Source of the DNA: Termitomyces sp. T153
Lineage: Eukaryota; Basidiomycota; Agaricomycetes; Agaricales; Lyophyllaceae
Length of the DNA: 64,000 nt
Direction of reading: 5' to 3'
NCBI GenBank assembly: GCA_018296165.2
Contig: JACKQL020000025.1
Location: 124,001-188,000, forward strand
In this document: in pieces, positions 24,368 through 37,609 of the stretch
Numbering within the stretch: position 1 is the stretch's first letter
How the letters are laid out: every line of letters starts with the position of its first letter
Notes under the pieces: model-generated
The model's database searches: none
The model's input: only the letters and a program-made list of their open reading frames with translations
Told to the model about the DNA's origin: nothing
Position numbers and translations under genes: made by a program

Positions 24368-25295
24368 TTACTTTTTCTTCTGTACATCAAAATTCTGCTT
24401 CTTCCAAGCCCCCAACTGTTTGGCTAATGACTTCCATCTCTCCTCTACAAATGGCAGATCCCCAAGTGCTTCAAGGGTGCCAGGAGAGAGATACCCTCTA
24501 TTACGATACTTGCCATACCAGACTAATCGGAAGTGAGAATGGAGAACGAAAGGAAGGTGGGTAGGCATACCAATATCTTCACGGCGAGTGGGAGCAGCAG
24601 CCGTTCTGTCTGTCCGGCCTTTGACGCAATCACGGAGGGATAGAGGGTTATAGTATTGGCAGACAACCTTGCCTCCATGAGTCTCTATTGCTTTGATAGC
24701 GCTCTTGGATGCTCGAGAGGCTTTTATGTAGATAGGAGTTTTGAAGTGTTGGGCACCCTAATCCATAGTAAATTCCCTGCACCATCAAATTGCAAAGACT
24801 CACATCTCCGAGAATTTTAACTCCGTCATGGACATCATGGATGCAGCCGCTGAGGAGCAGCTCTCGAGCAGTAATTGGATTTTCAGGCGACGAAGTCAGA
24901 CGTCCTTGGTCTATCCAATGTTGTATTCTGTCGAGGTTCACTGGAGCCCAGGTCTTCGCATTCCTGCGCAAGGTGTAACTATCATCATAGAACAAGAGAA
25001 TTTGGCGTACTGGTTGATGAAACCTCGCTTTGGGAATAGCTTGGTAATTGGAGTTTGGCCGCCCTCGAAACCAGGTCTTATGCCTGGACCAGAACGCGAC
25101 TTTTGGCCATTTGCACCCCGACCGGCAGTCCTTCCGTATCCAGAGCCTTGACCTCTTCCAACACGTTTTTGCTGAGAAATGTTGTTGATGATATATCCTG
25201 AAAGGAGAGAAAAGGTGACATACCTTGTGCTGCGAACCGGGAGCAGGCCGAAGATTTGCAAGTGTCACTCTGGCTGCCCGAAGTTGAGTAGACAT
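24368..25295 (-). CDS. Mitochondrial large ribosomal subunit protein uL15m (MRPL10 in yeast)
   Basis: Component of the mitochondrial 54S large ribosomal subunit. Starts [20 protein letters not shown] at 25295, a plausible mitochondrial presequence. Then come [20 protein letters not shown] and [19 protein letters not shown], the glycine-rich uL15 signature, followed by [11 protein letters not shown] 47-nt intron joins FINQ to [20 protein letters not shown] in frame. Later exons give [24 protein letters not shown] and [20 protein letters not shown]. The C-terminus is basic and ends VQKKK. Four or five introns. Divergent from the GMC oxidoreductase. Confidence 0.9.
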
Positions 25296-25463
25296 AGAAG
25301 ACGACAATAAATACACAACATCAAACAATCCGTACTCTTTAGTATTTTCGTCTCACGGGCACTTCGTTTCGACGTGATCACTGCCTGAGAACCTAAGAAA
25401 AAAGCAGCCCATTGTTGAATGGGTATCACTCACGATCTCTCAGGTTGAGTCAACCCTCTCAAA

Positions 25464-27705
25464 ATGCTGGTTTACTTCATTGGCCTTGTCGTCTACTGCT
25501 CTCTTTTCCATATTTGGCTGGTACTTGGTGTCTTGTATGAACATTTTGAAGATCTTCCTTCTGCTATTTACGATTTTGTTATCGTTGGCGGTTGGTTGTC
25601 TATTGAAGAGTTGCAAGTGCCGTTTTCTGACCCCCTTTACTGTGAAGCTGGTGCTGCAGGAAGTGTTCTGGCTAATCGACTGTCAGAAATTCCAGATTTC
25701 AGCGTTTTGCTCCTTGAGGCTGGAGGATCGTTCGCAAAATTTTCCTTTCCACTGTCGACTTGCCTAATGCATCACTCTTCAGTAATAAAGATGCTCTGCT
25801 GACACAAGTTCCATTTTTCTGTACCAGGCTGTCCCATACAGAGTACGACTGGAACCATACCACAACACTACAAATCGGCCTCAACGGCCGTTCAATTCCG
25901 TTTGCTCGTGGTCACGTCCTTGGCGGTAGTACCTCTATTAGTCGGTTCCCTCCTCTCTGAATTAGTACTGCGATTGACGAACTTTTCAGACGGCATGTTC
26001 TATACAAGAGGATCATCGGAAGATTTCAATCGATACGCCGAAGTCACCAGGGATCCAGGTTGGTCTTGGACATCGATCCAGCCGTACATTCGTAAGGTAG
26101 GGGCTGATTGCCACTCCCTTTTTCTGATGAATAATGGACGGGGCAGAACGAGAAATTCATAGCGCCTGCTGACCATCATAATACGACCGGCCAATTTGAG
26201 CCGTCAATACATGGCTTCCACGGAAACAATCTTGTCAGCCTACCAGGCTTTCCCCAAGCAATTGATAGCCGGGTCATACAGACAACGCGTGACTCGGAGG
26301 AATTTTCCTTCAATCAAGATATGAATTCAGGAAATCTATTGGGTTTAGGTTGGGCAGCTTCCCGGGCTTCTTACGAAATTCTGACCATGAAGGGTTTCTC
26401 AGGTTGGTCACAGGCTACTATCGGAGGAGGCAGCCGCAGTAGTTCGGCTACAGCATACCTCAATGCGGAATTCTCAGCTAGGAAGAATTTACACATCTTA
26501 GTGAATACCAGAGTGACTCGCGTATTATCCTCCCCCTGTGACGGAACTTTCCGAACAGTTGAATTTGTGCAATCTCAAGGTGCGAACCTTTTTTGCGGAA
26601 AATTTAACCGCTTCAAGTGCTCTTGAGAAAGGTTTAGACTGGGTGGTTTCCGCGCGCAAGGAGTTGATCCTATCTGCCGGAACGATTGGATCTCCCCAGA
26701 TCTTAATGAATTCTGGGATCGGAGCTCGAAACGAGCTCGAAGAGCTTGGTATCCCTACTTTACACGATCTTCCTGCTGTAGGCAAAAACCTGACAGATCA
26801 CCCTCGGCTCGCGAGCAACTGGGTAGTGCATGGCCACAAAACCTATGATCTCATTAACCAAAACTCGTCCTTTTCGGATAGATTGCTGCAGTTTTGGTCA
26901 AGTACAAAGAAGGGCCCTCTGGTCGATACCTTCGCGTCACAACTATTTTTTGCGCGTTTACCTTCCAGTAAACTCATAAATGAAGATCCCGCATCAGGGT
27001 CAAGCAGTCCTCATTACGAGCTCGGTTTTTCGGTGAGAGACCCTGTACATAGTGAAGAATACGAGGATAAGATCCACATATATGGTCCAGAATGGTTTCG
27101 TAGGGGAAACACCGCCAGTCGGCAACTTCATTGGTATTACTACACGTGTTGTTTCTCCCACATCGCGTGAGTTCTCAATCTAGACTCAGTTCAGAATAGT
27201 TCAACCATACCAGGTGGTTCTGTGAAACTACAATCAAGCAATCCTCTAGACTCACCGCTGATCGACCCTGGGTTTTTGCAAACCGAATTTGACATACTGA
27301 CTATGCGTGAGGCAGTCAAGAGCGCCATGAGATTTCTCGAGGCCCCAGCATGGAAAGATTACGTCCTTCACCCTTTTGGCGCCCTTGCCAACGCCATAAA
27401 TGATAGCTTATTGGATTCATACATTCGAAATTCGACAGGTACCTCTTCCCACTGTACTGGCACGAATGGCATGTCTGCAAAAGATTCAACCTATGGAGTG
27501 GTTGACCCTGATTTCAGAATCAAAGGCCTCTCTGGTATTCGCATAGTTGACGCGTCTGTTCTGGTATGTACCGAGACGGTGACATACTCGATGGGGATGT
27601 TGATTTTTCCAGCCATTCGTACCCAGCGCGCACACGCAAGCACCAGTATACATATTCGCGGAGAGGGCAGCGGATTTGATAAAAGAAGCTTGGTACATAG
27701 AATAA
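25464..27705 (+). CDS. Secreted GMC oxidoreductase (aryl-alcohol oxidase/glucose oxidase superfamily)
   Basis: FAD-dependent oxidase or dehydrogenase, probably extracellular (CAZy AA3 type). The hydrophobic N-terminus [20 protein letters not shown] is a likely signal peptide. After an intron inside the Rossmann motif the sequence reads [18 protein letters not shown], then [21 protein letters not shown] and [15 protein letters not shown]. Further landmarks are [20 protein letters not shown], the second GMC signature, and [13 protein letters not shown]. The catalytic region is [11 protein letters not shown], then [20 protein letters not shown], with the second catalytic His in [20 protein letters not shown], reached through an intron at 27553-27600. 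About 11 introns. Both active-site His are present, so I predict it is functional. The substrate cannot be assigned. Confidence 0.9.
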
Positions 27706-27777
27706 CATTGTTTGGTAGTCTCGCCGGGAGCAAACACCTTGTCAAGGTTTAATTTCTCCCATATACATACTAAGTTG

Positions 27778-29599
27778 ATGAACGTTCGACCGCTGATCAC
27801 AGTATGTGGAACGACAGGAGTCGGCAAATCCAACTTTGCTATTGAACTCGCTCTTCATCTCAGCCGTAGCACTCGCAAAGATGACTGGCGCGGGGCCAGA
27901 ATCATCAATGCTGACTCGATGCAAGTCTATCGAGGAATGGATATCATAACGAATAAAGTTCCTGAAGAAGAACGGCAAGGCATCGAACATCGACTAATGG
28001 GTTTCAAATCGCCCGGTGAACGATATGTTGTTGGGCAGTGGGTGCAAGATGCTCTGAAAGAGGTCCGACCTACTCTCTCGCCCTGATACAGATATAAACC
28101 CATTCAGTCAGATTGACGAAGCGCACAAACGGAGCGAGGTGCCCATAGTGGTTGGAGGTACTTCGTATTGGATACAGCATCTTATATTTCCAAACCGCCT
28201 TGCTATTGACACCAATGCACAAGTTCCTTCTCCAAATCCCGTAATGAGCCAAGAATTGGCTGGTACGATTGACTCGCTGAGCCCAGACTTACTCGCTCTT
28301 TTCAAAAACCTCCCCGAACATCCGCCCTCGGCGATGGCGGATCCTGATGCAGCTTACAAGCTTTACATGATCTTGTCGAGCCTCGATCCTATCGTGGCGA
28401 ATCGTTGGCACTGGAGAGACACGCGCAAAGTACTCAGGAGTCTTGAAGTAATCAAAGAGACGGGCAGACGTCCTAGCGAAATAATGCTTGAGCAGACTGA
28501 AGGTATCTCTGCAAGCAAACCAAGGTTCGTTGGAATTGCTTGACTTTTTTGATGAATTCTCAATAGTGGCAGATTTCGCACCCTTTGTTTCTGGTTGCAC
28601 GCCGAGCGGTCAATTCTGGAGCAACGGCTCAATGAGCGGGTGGACAAGATGATAGAGGTCGGATTATAGGCAGCGTTTGTACTTTCCTTCCGCCTGTTGA
28701 TCTTATTCTAGCAAGGGCTTTTAACCGAAATTCGTACTCTACATCAAATCGCAACAGGCGCAGATAGCAATAGTACACCTGAAGACGTCAAAACTGACTA
28801 TACCTTCGGAATCTACCAGTCCATTGGTACGGAGACATCTCCTCTTGGTATGCAGCATTCTGAAAACAGACAGAATAGGTTACAAAGAATTTCATGACTA
28901 TCTATCTGCTCCTGAGGCTTCTGAAAAAGTATTCGATACTGCAGTGGAGCATATGAAGCTTTCGACACGACAGTATGCCAAGAGGCAAGTATCATGGATT
29001 CGTAACAAGCTCTTGCCAGCGGTGTACTCGGCAAATACAGAAGAATTTTTGGTCCCGACGTACCTTTTAGATGCTACAGGTAAATACTTCCCCAAGTCAT
29101 ACGTATAATCCCTCATACTTAATTCCCAGTGCTGGGAGAAATCTGGAATAACAATGTACGTGATTTGGGTATCAACCTTACTGAAGGTAGGTTGTTTTGT
29201 CCCTCGTGCAGTGATCAGTTGACTAGACTCGCCCTTGACAGGTTTTTTGGCTCAAGGGAAGTTACCTGACCCTCTTACTCTATCTGACAACGCAAAGAGA
29301 ATGATGAGCATCGACAAGAAGTCTGCGGAGTGAGCACTGCGTCTTTGAATGCATTAAAAGCTCCAGCTTACTCTTGTACCAGTCCGATTTCGATCTTAAA
29401 TGCGCGGCAAAAGAGAATCTGTCCTGTGTGCACCACTCATCCAGGCCGCCCATTCATGGTAGAAGAAGGCCGAGAATGGGACGTCCATTGTAAAACTCGT
29501 GTCCACAGACGTCTTGCAGTAAAGGTGAAGCAGGATACCTCACACAAACATTCAGCACAAGAAACAGCAATCACGAGAGATCCGGGATCAGATGGTTAA
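27778..29599 (+). CDS. tRNA dimethylallyltransferase (isopentenyltransferase) with C-terminal zinc finger
   Basis: MiaA/Mod5 family enzyme that adds a dimethylallyl group to A37 of tRNAs reading UNN codons. Starts MNVRPLITVCGTTGVGKSNF (P-loop), then INADSMQVYRGMDIITNKVP, HRLMGFKSP, VPIVVGGTSYWIQHLIFP and RKVLRSLEVIKETGRRPSE. Later landmarks are IGYKEFHDYL-like FHDYLSAPEASEK and STRQYAKRQVSWIRNKLLP. The C-terminus has a matrin-type C2H2 finger, CPVCTTHPGRPF followed by WDVHCKTRVHRR, as in eukaryotic Mod5/TRIT1. About seven introns. It starts 72 bp after the stop of the GMC gene on the same strand. Confidence 0.93.
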
Positions 29600-29660
29600 A
29601 ACTTGACATGTAAAAATAAAAGGAGGATGATGTACATGATAAAAATTCCATCGTTACTAC

Positions 29661-31382
29661 TTAGTGTTCCCCCGCCCATTGAGGCAACCATTCTTCCCAA
29701 TCTTCCCAATTCGCCTGTCCATGGTGGGAATGTCCCCTGGGATCCAATATATGTTCAATCATATGAACAGCTCCATTTAAACCAATAATGTCTGGTACTA
29801 TGACTCGATGTCCATTGATGTTAAACTTCGTGATGATGTGTGAGTTATGAGGACTTGGAATGGGAATGCTGAACTTGAATTTCTCGACATGCGCATGGAG
29901 AGTGTAGTTGGTGAGTGCAGATGGCAGCTCTTCATCGAACGACTCAATAGGTTCGGGATGCTCAATATCCTTGGCAAAAACACCAGGACTATCTTCAGTC
30001 AAAATCCCTTCGCTCAAGGGAACCCGGAACTGTGCCACACAAAGATCGGGACATGAGTCCCAATATTCAAATGAAAACATATCGGTACCAGGAAGTCCGA
30101 CTTTGAACAGGTCAAAAGTTCGATGGCCACAATTTGAGTAAACGTTGTCACTTGTTTTGTTGTAGATGTAGTCTAAAAGCTTATGAACCACATTCATGAT
30201 CGAGGAGAATATGATGACGCTTACCAGTGTGGAAAACAACCCCTGGGACGATGTGATATTGCAGAAGCCTTCTTAGGATACGCGTGCCAAAAGGAGAGAA
30301 GAGAAAGGTTCTGAGTTTTTTTGGCAGTTGTTCAAAAGCATGGTTTGTAGGCGCAAAAACAGTAACAGTATTGGACCCTATGAGAGTCCCCTTCTCGTCT
30401 TTTCTTCCATGTCTGTAGCGTAAGTCCAGAAGATCAGTAAGACCTGTACGTTGTATCGCTGACGTCTAAAAGTCATTCGAATTGTGAAAATTATGACCAG
30501 AAAACTAGTTTCTCACAAATGTGGCAAAGATTGAAGGCGCCAAGAAAAGATCCTGGAAAGCTGGAGGTGGAGGTAGGAGAGGATGATTAACAACATGTAC
30601 AACGCCTGAAGAGAACGTTTGAGACGGGCTAACGAAGGGTTGAGAGACAAACCATTCGAGGCGTTGTTGTCAGGCTTCACGACTTTACTGTAAAAGTTGA
30701 TGGTTGGGACTGGTGATACGAGGCTGTGCGCAACCCTGATGCGGAGTGGCCTGCTGCCAAGAGCCTCAGGGAGGACGAGGTACGTCGGAAAAGTGTTGTT
30801 CCCCGCAAGACGCTCAACGTCGAACTTGTCGGGAAGAATGTGGTACTCAAGAATGGCTTGAACGAGCTTCTTGAGAAACTTCTTGAATTTCTTCTTGTCT
30901 CTGTCATTTTTGTTGTCCTTGGACGCCTGAAATTCCTCCACGAAGGCTACAGCATCAACAAGATCATAGGGCTGGGCCGATGACGCAATAGCCTTGAACT
31001 CTGGATGATGTTTATGTGACCGACGTAGAGCACTGTCCGGAACTGCAAAGAAGGTTATACTGGCAAAGGTCAGTCTTCCCAGCAAGGGTTCCCGCCTACA
31101 AGACTCACTCTGCTGAAGTGTCATTAAGAACAGATGCAATCTTGTCTGCGAAATCGATGGCCTTGATCAATTTTGAAAATCTGCAGATTAATTCTTTTAG
31201 TTGTGGGGTAATGAAAGATTATCAGACAACTACTCTTTATGATGGCTTAGAGCTGCATAGATAGTCTCATTGGAGGACCAGTGATGAGTAAGCTGAAGAG
31301 TGAGAGGTTGCTGTGCAGCATTACTGGTCAGACCGGCTGCTACGGCACTGCCAACAAGAAGCGCTAGGATGATGAAGTACAT
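29661..31382 (-). CDS. Secreted protein with two fasciclin (FAS1) domains
   Basis: Cell-surface or secreted adhesion-type protein. Starts MYFIILALLVGSAVAAG at 31382, a clear signal peptide. FAS1 domain 1 has VTFFAVPDSALRRSHKHH, LVQAILEYHILP and VHVVNHPLLPPPPAFQDLF. Domain 2 has TVTVFAPTNHAFEQLP, LRRLLQYHIVPG and NGAVHMIEHILDPRG, the H1 and H2 motifs in order in each copy. A Lys-rich insert (KNDRDKKKFKKFLKKL) lies inside domain 1. About five introns. No GPI-attachment tail is visible; it ends WLPQWAGEH. The ligand is unknown. Confidence 0.88.
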
Positions 31383-31502
31383 AAGGAGAGGAGGCAAAGT
31401 GGGGTATAACGCAAGACTTTATTATATAGTGGGAATATCAAGGCGCGTCATGCGTGTGCACCCGATCTGAAACACAAAATTGTCTTTACTAAGAAATGAC
31501 AT

Positions 31503-33867
31503 CTACTCTGCCAACTGTCGGAATTTGTCCTGAATCTCACTGTACAGTCCATCCAGCTTCTGCTTAATCGACGCCTGCCCCTGCGAAGGAGACTACACAT
31601 ATAATCCATGAGAACGATTCATTTCCTAGGCTTAGCACCCTTACCTCAAACTTCATCTGCGAGAGCTTGAACATCAAATCACCGGTCGCCTCCTTTATTC
31701 GTGCGAATGTAAGGTCGCCTTGTGAGACTGCTCGTACTGCGGCATCGTGGAAGCCCACAAAGTTCCGCAGCATCCCGCTAGTCTTATAGAACGGGCAGAA
31801 CCTGTCGTACTCACTCATACCGTTTTGCTGCAGGAAGTCATCTTTCAACATCCTTGCTACTTCAAGCGTGATTTTATCGTTCTCTCCCAAAGCACTCTTT
31901 CCGACCAACTGCACGATCTCGGCAAGATCTTCCTCCTTCTGGAGAATCTCCTTGGTCTTCGTGCGCAGCTCTACAAAACCAGGTTCCGTGTTTTCGTAGT
32001 ACGGCTCCAGGACCTTTGTATACTTGGAATATGACACAGACCAGTTAACGGAGGGGAAGTGTTTACGCTGTGCAAGCTTCTTGTCAAGACCCCAGAACAC
32101 TTGGACAATACCAAGTGTGGCTGAAGTCACGGGATCCGAGAAGTCACCTCCAGGAGGAGACACGCTAGGAACTTGCGTCAATCAGTGTGGCAATTGTAAA
32201 GTAAGGACCAAACTGACGCTCCGACAATAGAGACGGTACCCTCACGTGAGGGGTTGCCCAAGCAAACAACCTTGCCTGCACGCTCGTAAAAACTGGCAAG
32301 CTTGGTTCCGAGGTAAGCGGGATAACCAGAGTCGGCAGGCATTTCCGCCAATCGTCCCGAAATTTCACGCAAAGCCTCAGCCCAACGTGAGGTGGAATCT
32401 GCCATCATGGAAACATTGGTTCCTTGATCGCGGAAATACTCCGAAAGTGTGATGCCAGTGTAGATAGAGGCTTCACGGGCGGCGACAGGCATATTCGAGG
32501 TGTTAGCAACCAGTGTAGTCCGCTTCATGATAGGTTCTTGACGATCACCGATTTCCATAGTCAATTCAGGGAACTAAGTCAGATTTCAGTAGTCTGAAGC
32601 GAAGAACAATGCATGAGTCCTTACCTCCATCAACACTTCAGCCATCTATAAAAATTGAGCTTCGAATGAGCAAAAGATGTTCAAGGTTGTGGGCACGCAC
32701 TTCGTTACCACGCTCTCCACATCCAACATAGACGATGATATCGCTGTTGGAGAATTTGGAAAGGGCCTGGGAAATGACAGTCTTTCCACATCCGAATGCT
32801 CCTGGAATAGCAGTAGTGCCGCCTTGCACGCAACTGGTACATATTTGAGCTAGACAGAATTATCTTGACGGAAATTAGAGCTTACGGGAACAACGCATCG
32901 AGGATACGCTGACCGGTAAGGAGGGGGAAATCCGCAGTCCTTTTCTCCGCCACAGGCCGAGGAGCACGCACAGGCCACAGCTGCATTAAGGTGTGCTTTG
33001 AAACCTTACCCTCGAATTCGGTCTCAAGGACGATATCCTAATCGATGACGATCAGCATACATTTCGATGCGCCACATAATACAGCAAACATACATCGACG
33101 GAATAACTTCCTTTCTCGGCGATGTGGGTGATAGTACCCAATGCTCGAGGAGAAAGGATGATCTTGTGGTTATCCACCAGAGAATTTTCATAGACGCCAC
33201 CAAAGATATCGCCTCCTGAAATGTGATCTCCAACCTGGAGAATTTGGGTAAGGTTTGGAACTAGACATCGGAGAACACACTTTGAATGACGCAGGCTTGA
33301 AATCCCATTTCAGGCCTCTGTCGAGAGCTTCAGTATTGATTCCGCGGGGAATATAGATAGAGTTGGAGAGTTCTTGAATTGACTGTTGGTGCTTTGAGTA
33401 GAATACCGCGGGAAAAGAGGCGATAACATACTCGGAGAGGTCTTTGGATACCGTCGACAATATTACCCATCAGACCTAGACAAATTCAGAGACAAACAAC
33501 AAAAAGTCCGGAGAAGCTACGAACCAGGCCCAAGTTCAACGCTGAGAGGCTTGCCAGTACGCAAGACAGGATCGCCAACAGTAACTCCAGATGTCTCTTC
33601 GTAGACTTGGATGGTGGCCTTATCAGCCTCGATACGAATAACCTCTGGAGGTAAATGAGTTGTGTCGGTCGTACCCAGGGGGTAAGACATACCTCCGACG
33701 AGTTCATCGTGGCCAACACGTACGAGCTCGTACATGGCAGCGCCGACCATGTTCTCGGCAATGACGACGGGACCCGAGACACCAAACACCTGGCCGAAGC
33801 GGGACTCACGGTCCTCATCTCTGATCTTTGGGAGGTCCCTGCGTGCGTTCGAGAGAGCTCCAGCCAT
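31503..33867 (-). CDS. vma1: V-type ATPase catalytic subunit A
   Basis: Catalytic subunit of the V1 sector, which acidifies vacuoles and endosomes. Starts [20 protein letters not shown] at 33867. Landmarks are [50 protein letters not shown] and the non-homologous insert region around [19 protein letters not shown]. The P-loop is [12 protein letters not shown], followed by [45 protein letters not shown] and [17 protein letters not shown]. Stop at 31503 after [12 protein letters not shown]. About nine introns. There is no intein at the yeast VMA1 site: GERGNEMAEV is interrupted only by introns. Divergent from RPT1. Confidence 0.96.
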
Positions 33868-34003
33868 TGCCTGGTTTCTAAATCAGCTCAGAGCTGTGTA
33901 TGACATCCTCAGCGAACTCCTCGGTCAACGCCGAGAAGGTCACGTGGCTAGACGCGTAATGGCCAGTGTCTGCTATCCGAATTCTCCTCTCTCTTCAGAA
34001 ACA
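33868..34003. promoter_or_regulatory. Shared promoter of VMA1 and RPT1 with an E-box
   Basis: The 136-bp divergent intergenic region contains GTCACGTGGC, with the CACGTG core at 33941-33946. I found no GGTGGCAAA proteasome-associated element. Confidence 0.5.
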
Positions 34004-35929
34004 ATGCCACCTAAAGCGTAAGTTGCTGCCTGCTGTCGTCTTTCTTCCTTACTGACCACACACAGCGACTGGGAGAAATGTAGGCCGCAATTACGCGTTT
34101 TTGCGCACCGCTTATACCTCTCACAGACGAGAAGAAAGCAGACGACAAGGCCGAAGAGAAGATAGTCGGTCTGTGATTTCTCAGTCAGCATGTATATCCT
34201 GCTGAGGCACTGCATATAGCTCTTGACGACAATGACATCCAAATTCTCAAGACATACGTATGTCGCCTGTCTCTATTTCCAAAGGACTTGTTCACGACTC
34301 TTTTCACACAGGGACAAGGCCCGTATGCACAGAGGCTCAAGACAGTCGAGTCGGACATCAAGGACATTCAGAAACGCATCAATGAAACGCTTGGTATTTG
34401 GCCCGATCCCTCCCCCAACTCTTGCATCGCCTAACATCTTTTTCAGGCGTCAAGGAATCAGACACCGGATTGGCTTCGCCTAATCTCTGGGATCTTGCAG
34501 CAGACCGCCAGCGCATGGGCGAAGAACACCCTTTGCAGGTTGCGCGGTGTACAAAGATTATCCCAATGGACCCCAAGCGTGCTGAAGCGGCTAAGGCCGT
34601 CAACCCTGCTGGTGCTGTTCAAGGCCAGAAGGGGGCCGATGAACAAGACAAATACGTCATCAACATCAAGCAAATCGCCAAGTTTGTTGTCGGGCTTGGT
34701 GACCGCGTCGCTGCGACTGATATTGAGGAGGGCATGCGTGTGGGGTGAGCAACAGCTGTTCATCCCCATGTTTTATTTTCGACTCATTTCTACAGTGTCG
34801 ATCGCACAAAATATCAAATACAAATTCCGCTACCACCAAAAATCGATGCTTCTGTTACAATGATGCAGGTTGAGGAAAAGCCTGACGTCACTTATTCTGA
34901 TATTGGTGGCTGTAAAGAGCAGATTGAGAAACTCCGGGAAGTCGTCGAGACTCCATTACTTTCGGTGAGTGTTGCAATTCAGACAGCCAGAATTTCTTTG
35001 ACAGGATTCCAGCCTGAGCGCTTTGTAAATCTTGGAATTGACCCTCCTAAAGGTATCCTTCTTTACGGCCCTCCTGGGACCGGAAAGACCCTCTGTGCTC
35101 GTGCTGTTGCGAACCGTACAGATGCTACCTTTATTCGCGTCATTGGCTCTGAGCTCGTTCAGAAGTACGTTGGCGAAGGTGCGCGAATGGTTCGCGAGCT
35201 TTTCGAGATGGCTCGGAGTAAGAAGGCGTGTATCATCTTCTTTGATGAAGTTGATGCTATTGGTGGTGCGCGGTTTGACGATGGTGCCGGTGGTGACAAT
35301 GAGGTGCAGCGGACAATGTTAGAACTGATCAATCAGTTGGATGGGTTTGATCCTCGAGGAAACATCAAGGTCCTGATGGCTACGAATCGGTTAGTCGCCA
35401 TGTCAGCCAACTTTTGCCACTTAGTTACTCATGCTGGCATAGGCCTGACACCCTTGACCCCGCCCTTTTACGACCCGGACGTCTCGATCGACGGGTGGAG
35501 TTTGCACTACCAGACAATGAGGGCCGTGCTCATATACTACGGATTCACGCTCGAAGGTATTCACATCCAACTTTCTATCCACGCCTTCGACTAAGATCAT
35601 CATTTCAGTATGAGCGTGGAGAGAGACATTCGTTTCGATCTAATTGCTCGTCTATGTCCCAACACCACCGGTGCCGAACTGCGGTCTGTTGCAACAGAGG
35701 TACAACCATTGTGAAGTGTCGAATAAGATTATTGACATCGTCATGCAGGCGGGTATGTTTGCAATCCGTGCGCGGAGAAAGGTGGCGTCTGAGCGTGACT
35801 TTTTGGATGCGGTGGAGAAGGTTGTCCGACAAGGGACCAAATTCTCGTCAACGTACGTCCTGTTACTAGTAATCAATGCTTCCTCTCATCGTATTTGTGA
35901 GCAGGCCGTTATATCAAGTGTACAATTAG
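34004..35929 (+). CDS. rpt1: 26S proteasome regulatory ATPase RPT1
   Basis: AAA+ subunit of the 19S base ring, which unfolds substrates for the 20S core. Starts MPPKA at 34004, followed by small exons. Landmarks are [58 protein letters not shown] and [19 protein letters not shown]. Then [20 protein letters not shown] (Walker A), [20 protein letters not shown] (Walker B), [20 protein letters not shown] and [21 protein letters not shown] final 28-nt coding exon after an intron gives PLYQVYN. About ten introns. The order is diagnostic of RPT1/PSMC2 rather than other RPTs. Confidence 0.95.
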
Positions 35930-36055
35930 ACTTATGTATCTCCATCTCTATAATTATTATTTCGCACGAATCAGCAATGATGTGAGATTGTTGTTGAGTT
36001 CAGTAACTTGCGCAATGAAGACTCGGGCGGATCTGGACCGAATTAAATAACTACC

Positions 36056-37609
36056 ATGTTCCTTGCGACCTCCAGCACAGTTGTACGGACGGCCAAGTCA
36101 GCGAGCTCGCGGTTGAGAACAGCGACCACAGCCTCTTACCCGCCTTTGCCCCGGCGGACGCCGTATTTTCGAACTGCACCTCAACCGCCCGAACCTGAAC
36201 TCTCGGAGTTGCTCTCCAAATATGCCTCCCTGACTCTGCGCCCGCTTGATCTCTCGACACTGCTCTCCTTGGGCCGCCCTCTTACTCCTGAATCTGTCTT
36301 CGCTTCGCTCAAGTGTGTCTTACTCGAGATACCCCATAGACTAGCAACACGCGTGCGTTCCATTGAAGCGCTCCCCTTCATCGTCGGCACCAATCCCTAT
36401 GTGGCAAACACGCTCAATGCCCACAGAGAAAGTTTCCGTTGGCTCGCTACACATCCGCCTATCACCAACATCGCTGACAACATCAAATTTGCACAACAGC
36501 TCGCAGACCTTGTCCAAAGTCATGCTAACGACATCCCGACGATGGCTAAGGGGTGAGTCAGCTTTTCACCGGCGCTCTATGCATGCTGAGCGGTCTTCCG
36601 CAACAAGATTCCAGGAATGCTCGCGATACATGTCCCCAACACAAGTCAGCAACTTCCTGGATGGTGCCATTAGGAATCGCATATCAGTGCGATTGATTGC
36701 AGAACAGCACATTGCACTTTCGCAAGCATTGGAAAATCCGCATGCAGACACCTCCCGTGTTGGTGTAGTGGACTTGCAGTGCTCACCCAAGGCCATGATC
36801 AATATGTGTGGCTCGTTTGTGTCGGAACTCTGTGAAGCTACATTTGGGGCGAGTCCACCTTTGGTAATTGATGGTCATACAAGTGCTACTTTTGCGTGGG
36901 TTATCTTCTATATTTTTCCATTCTTCTAATGTGTCATATCTGCCAACTAGCTATGTTCCAGTGCACCTTGAATATATGCTGACAGAAATTCTTAAGAATG
37001 CGTTTCGCGCAACCGTAGAGCATCACTCAAAGCACCATCTCCCTTCTCGTCCATTGGCACCTGTGACAATCACGATTTCACCTTCTTCATCAATAAATGG
37101 CACCCCGCCATATTTCTCACTTCGAATACGCGACCAAGGCGGTGGGGTATCACAGGCAAATATGACACGTATATTCTCATATGCATTCACTACGGCCGGT
37201 AGAGGCGCAGAAGAGGAATTTGACGACACGGGAGGAGGAGGCCCCTACGCTGCTCAGCATGTAGGCGGCAGTGCAGCCATTGGAAGTGGAGATTCTGGTG
37301 AAGCCAATCTCTTTAGCGAGATCACTGGCAAGGGTTTGCAAACTGGCCTTGGAACAATAGCTGGTTTAGGCTATGGGTTGCCCATGAGCCAGCTATATGC
37401 TAGGTGCGTCATTGGAATGTATGCTACAAGCCAATTTTACGAATGAATTTCACAGGTACTTTGGAGGCTCTCTTGAACTCCTGAGCTTGGAAGGATGGGG
37501 TAAGAACATCTTTCCACACATAGAGGCTTTATTCTCTGACTTGTGCAAAGGAACCGACGTCTTTTTGAAGCTCAGATGTCTAGATGAAGCCGGTGATCTC
37601 ACAATCTAG
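36056..37609 (+). CDS. Mitochondrial pyruvate/branched-chain dehydrogenase kinase (PDK/BCKDK family)
   Basis: GHKL-fold protein kinase that phosphorylates and inactivates the E1 subunit of a mitochondrial 2-oxoacid dehydrogenase. The N-terminus MFLATSSTVVRTAKSASSRL is Arg/Ser-rich, as in a mitochondrial presequence. Landmarks are EIPHRLATRVRSIEALPFIV and FLDGAIRNRISVRLIAEQHI. The ATP-binding boxes are LTEILKNAFRATVEHH (N-box), IRDQGGGVSQANMTRIF (G1), GLGYGLPMSQLYARYFGG (G2) and GTDVFLKLRCLD. About five introns. The C-terminal GTDVFLKLR resembles BCKDK and the GLGYGLP motif resembles PDK, so the target complex (PDH or BCKDH) is not settled. Confidence 0.92.

Noticed and set aside
32638..32829. 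Possible intein in VMA1, as in yeast
   Set aside because: The flanking conserved residues GERGNEMAEV are separated only by ordinary short introns.
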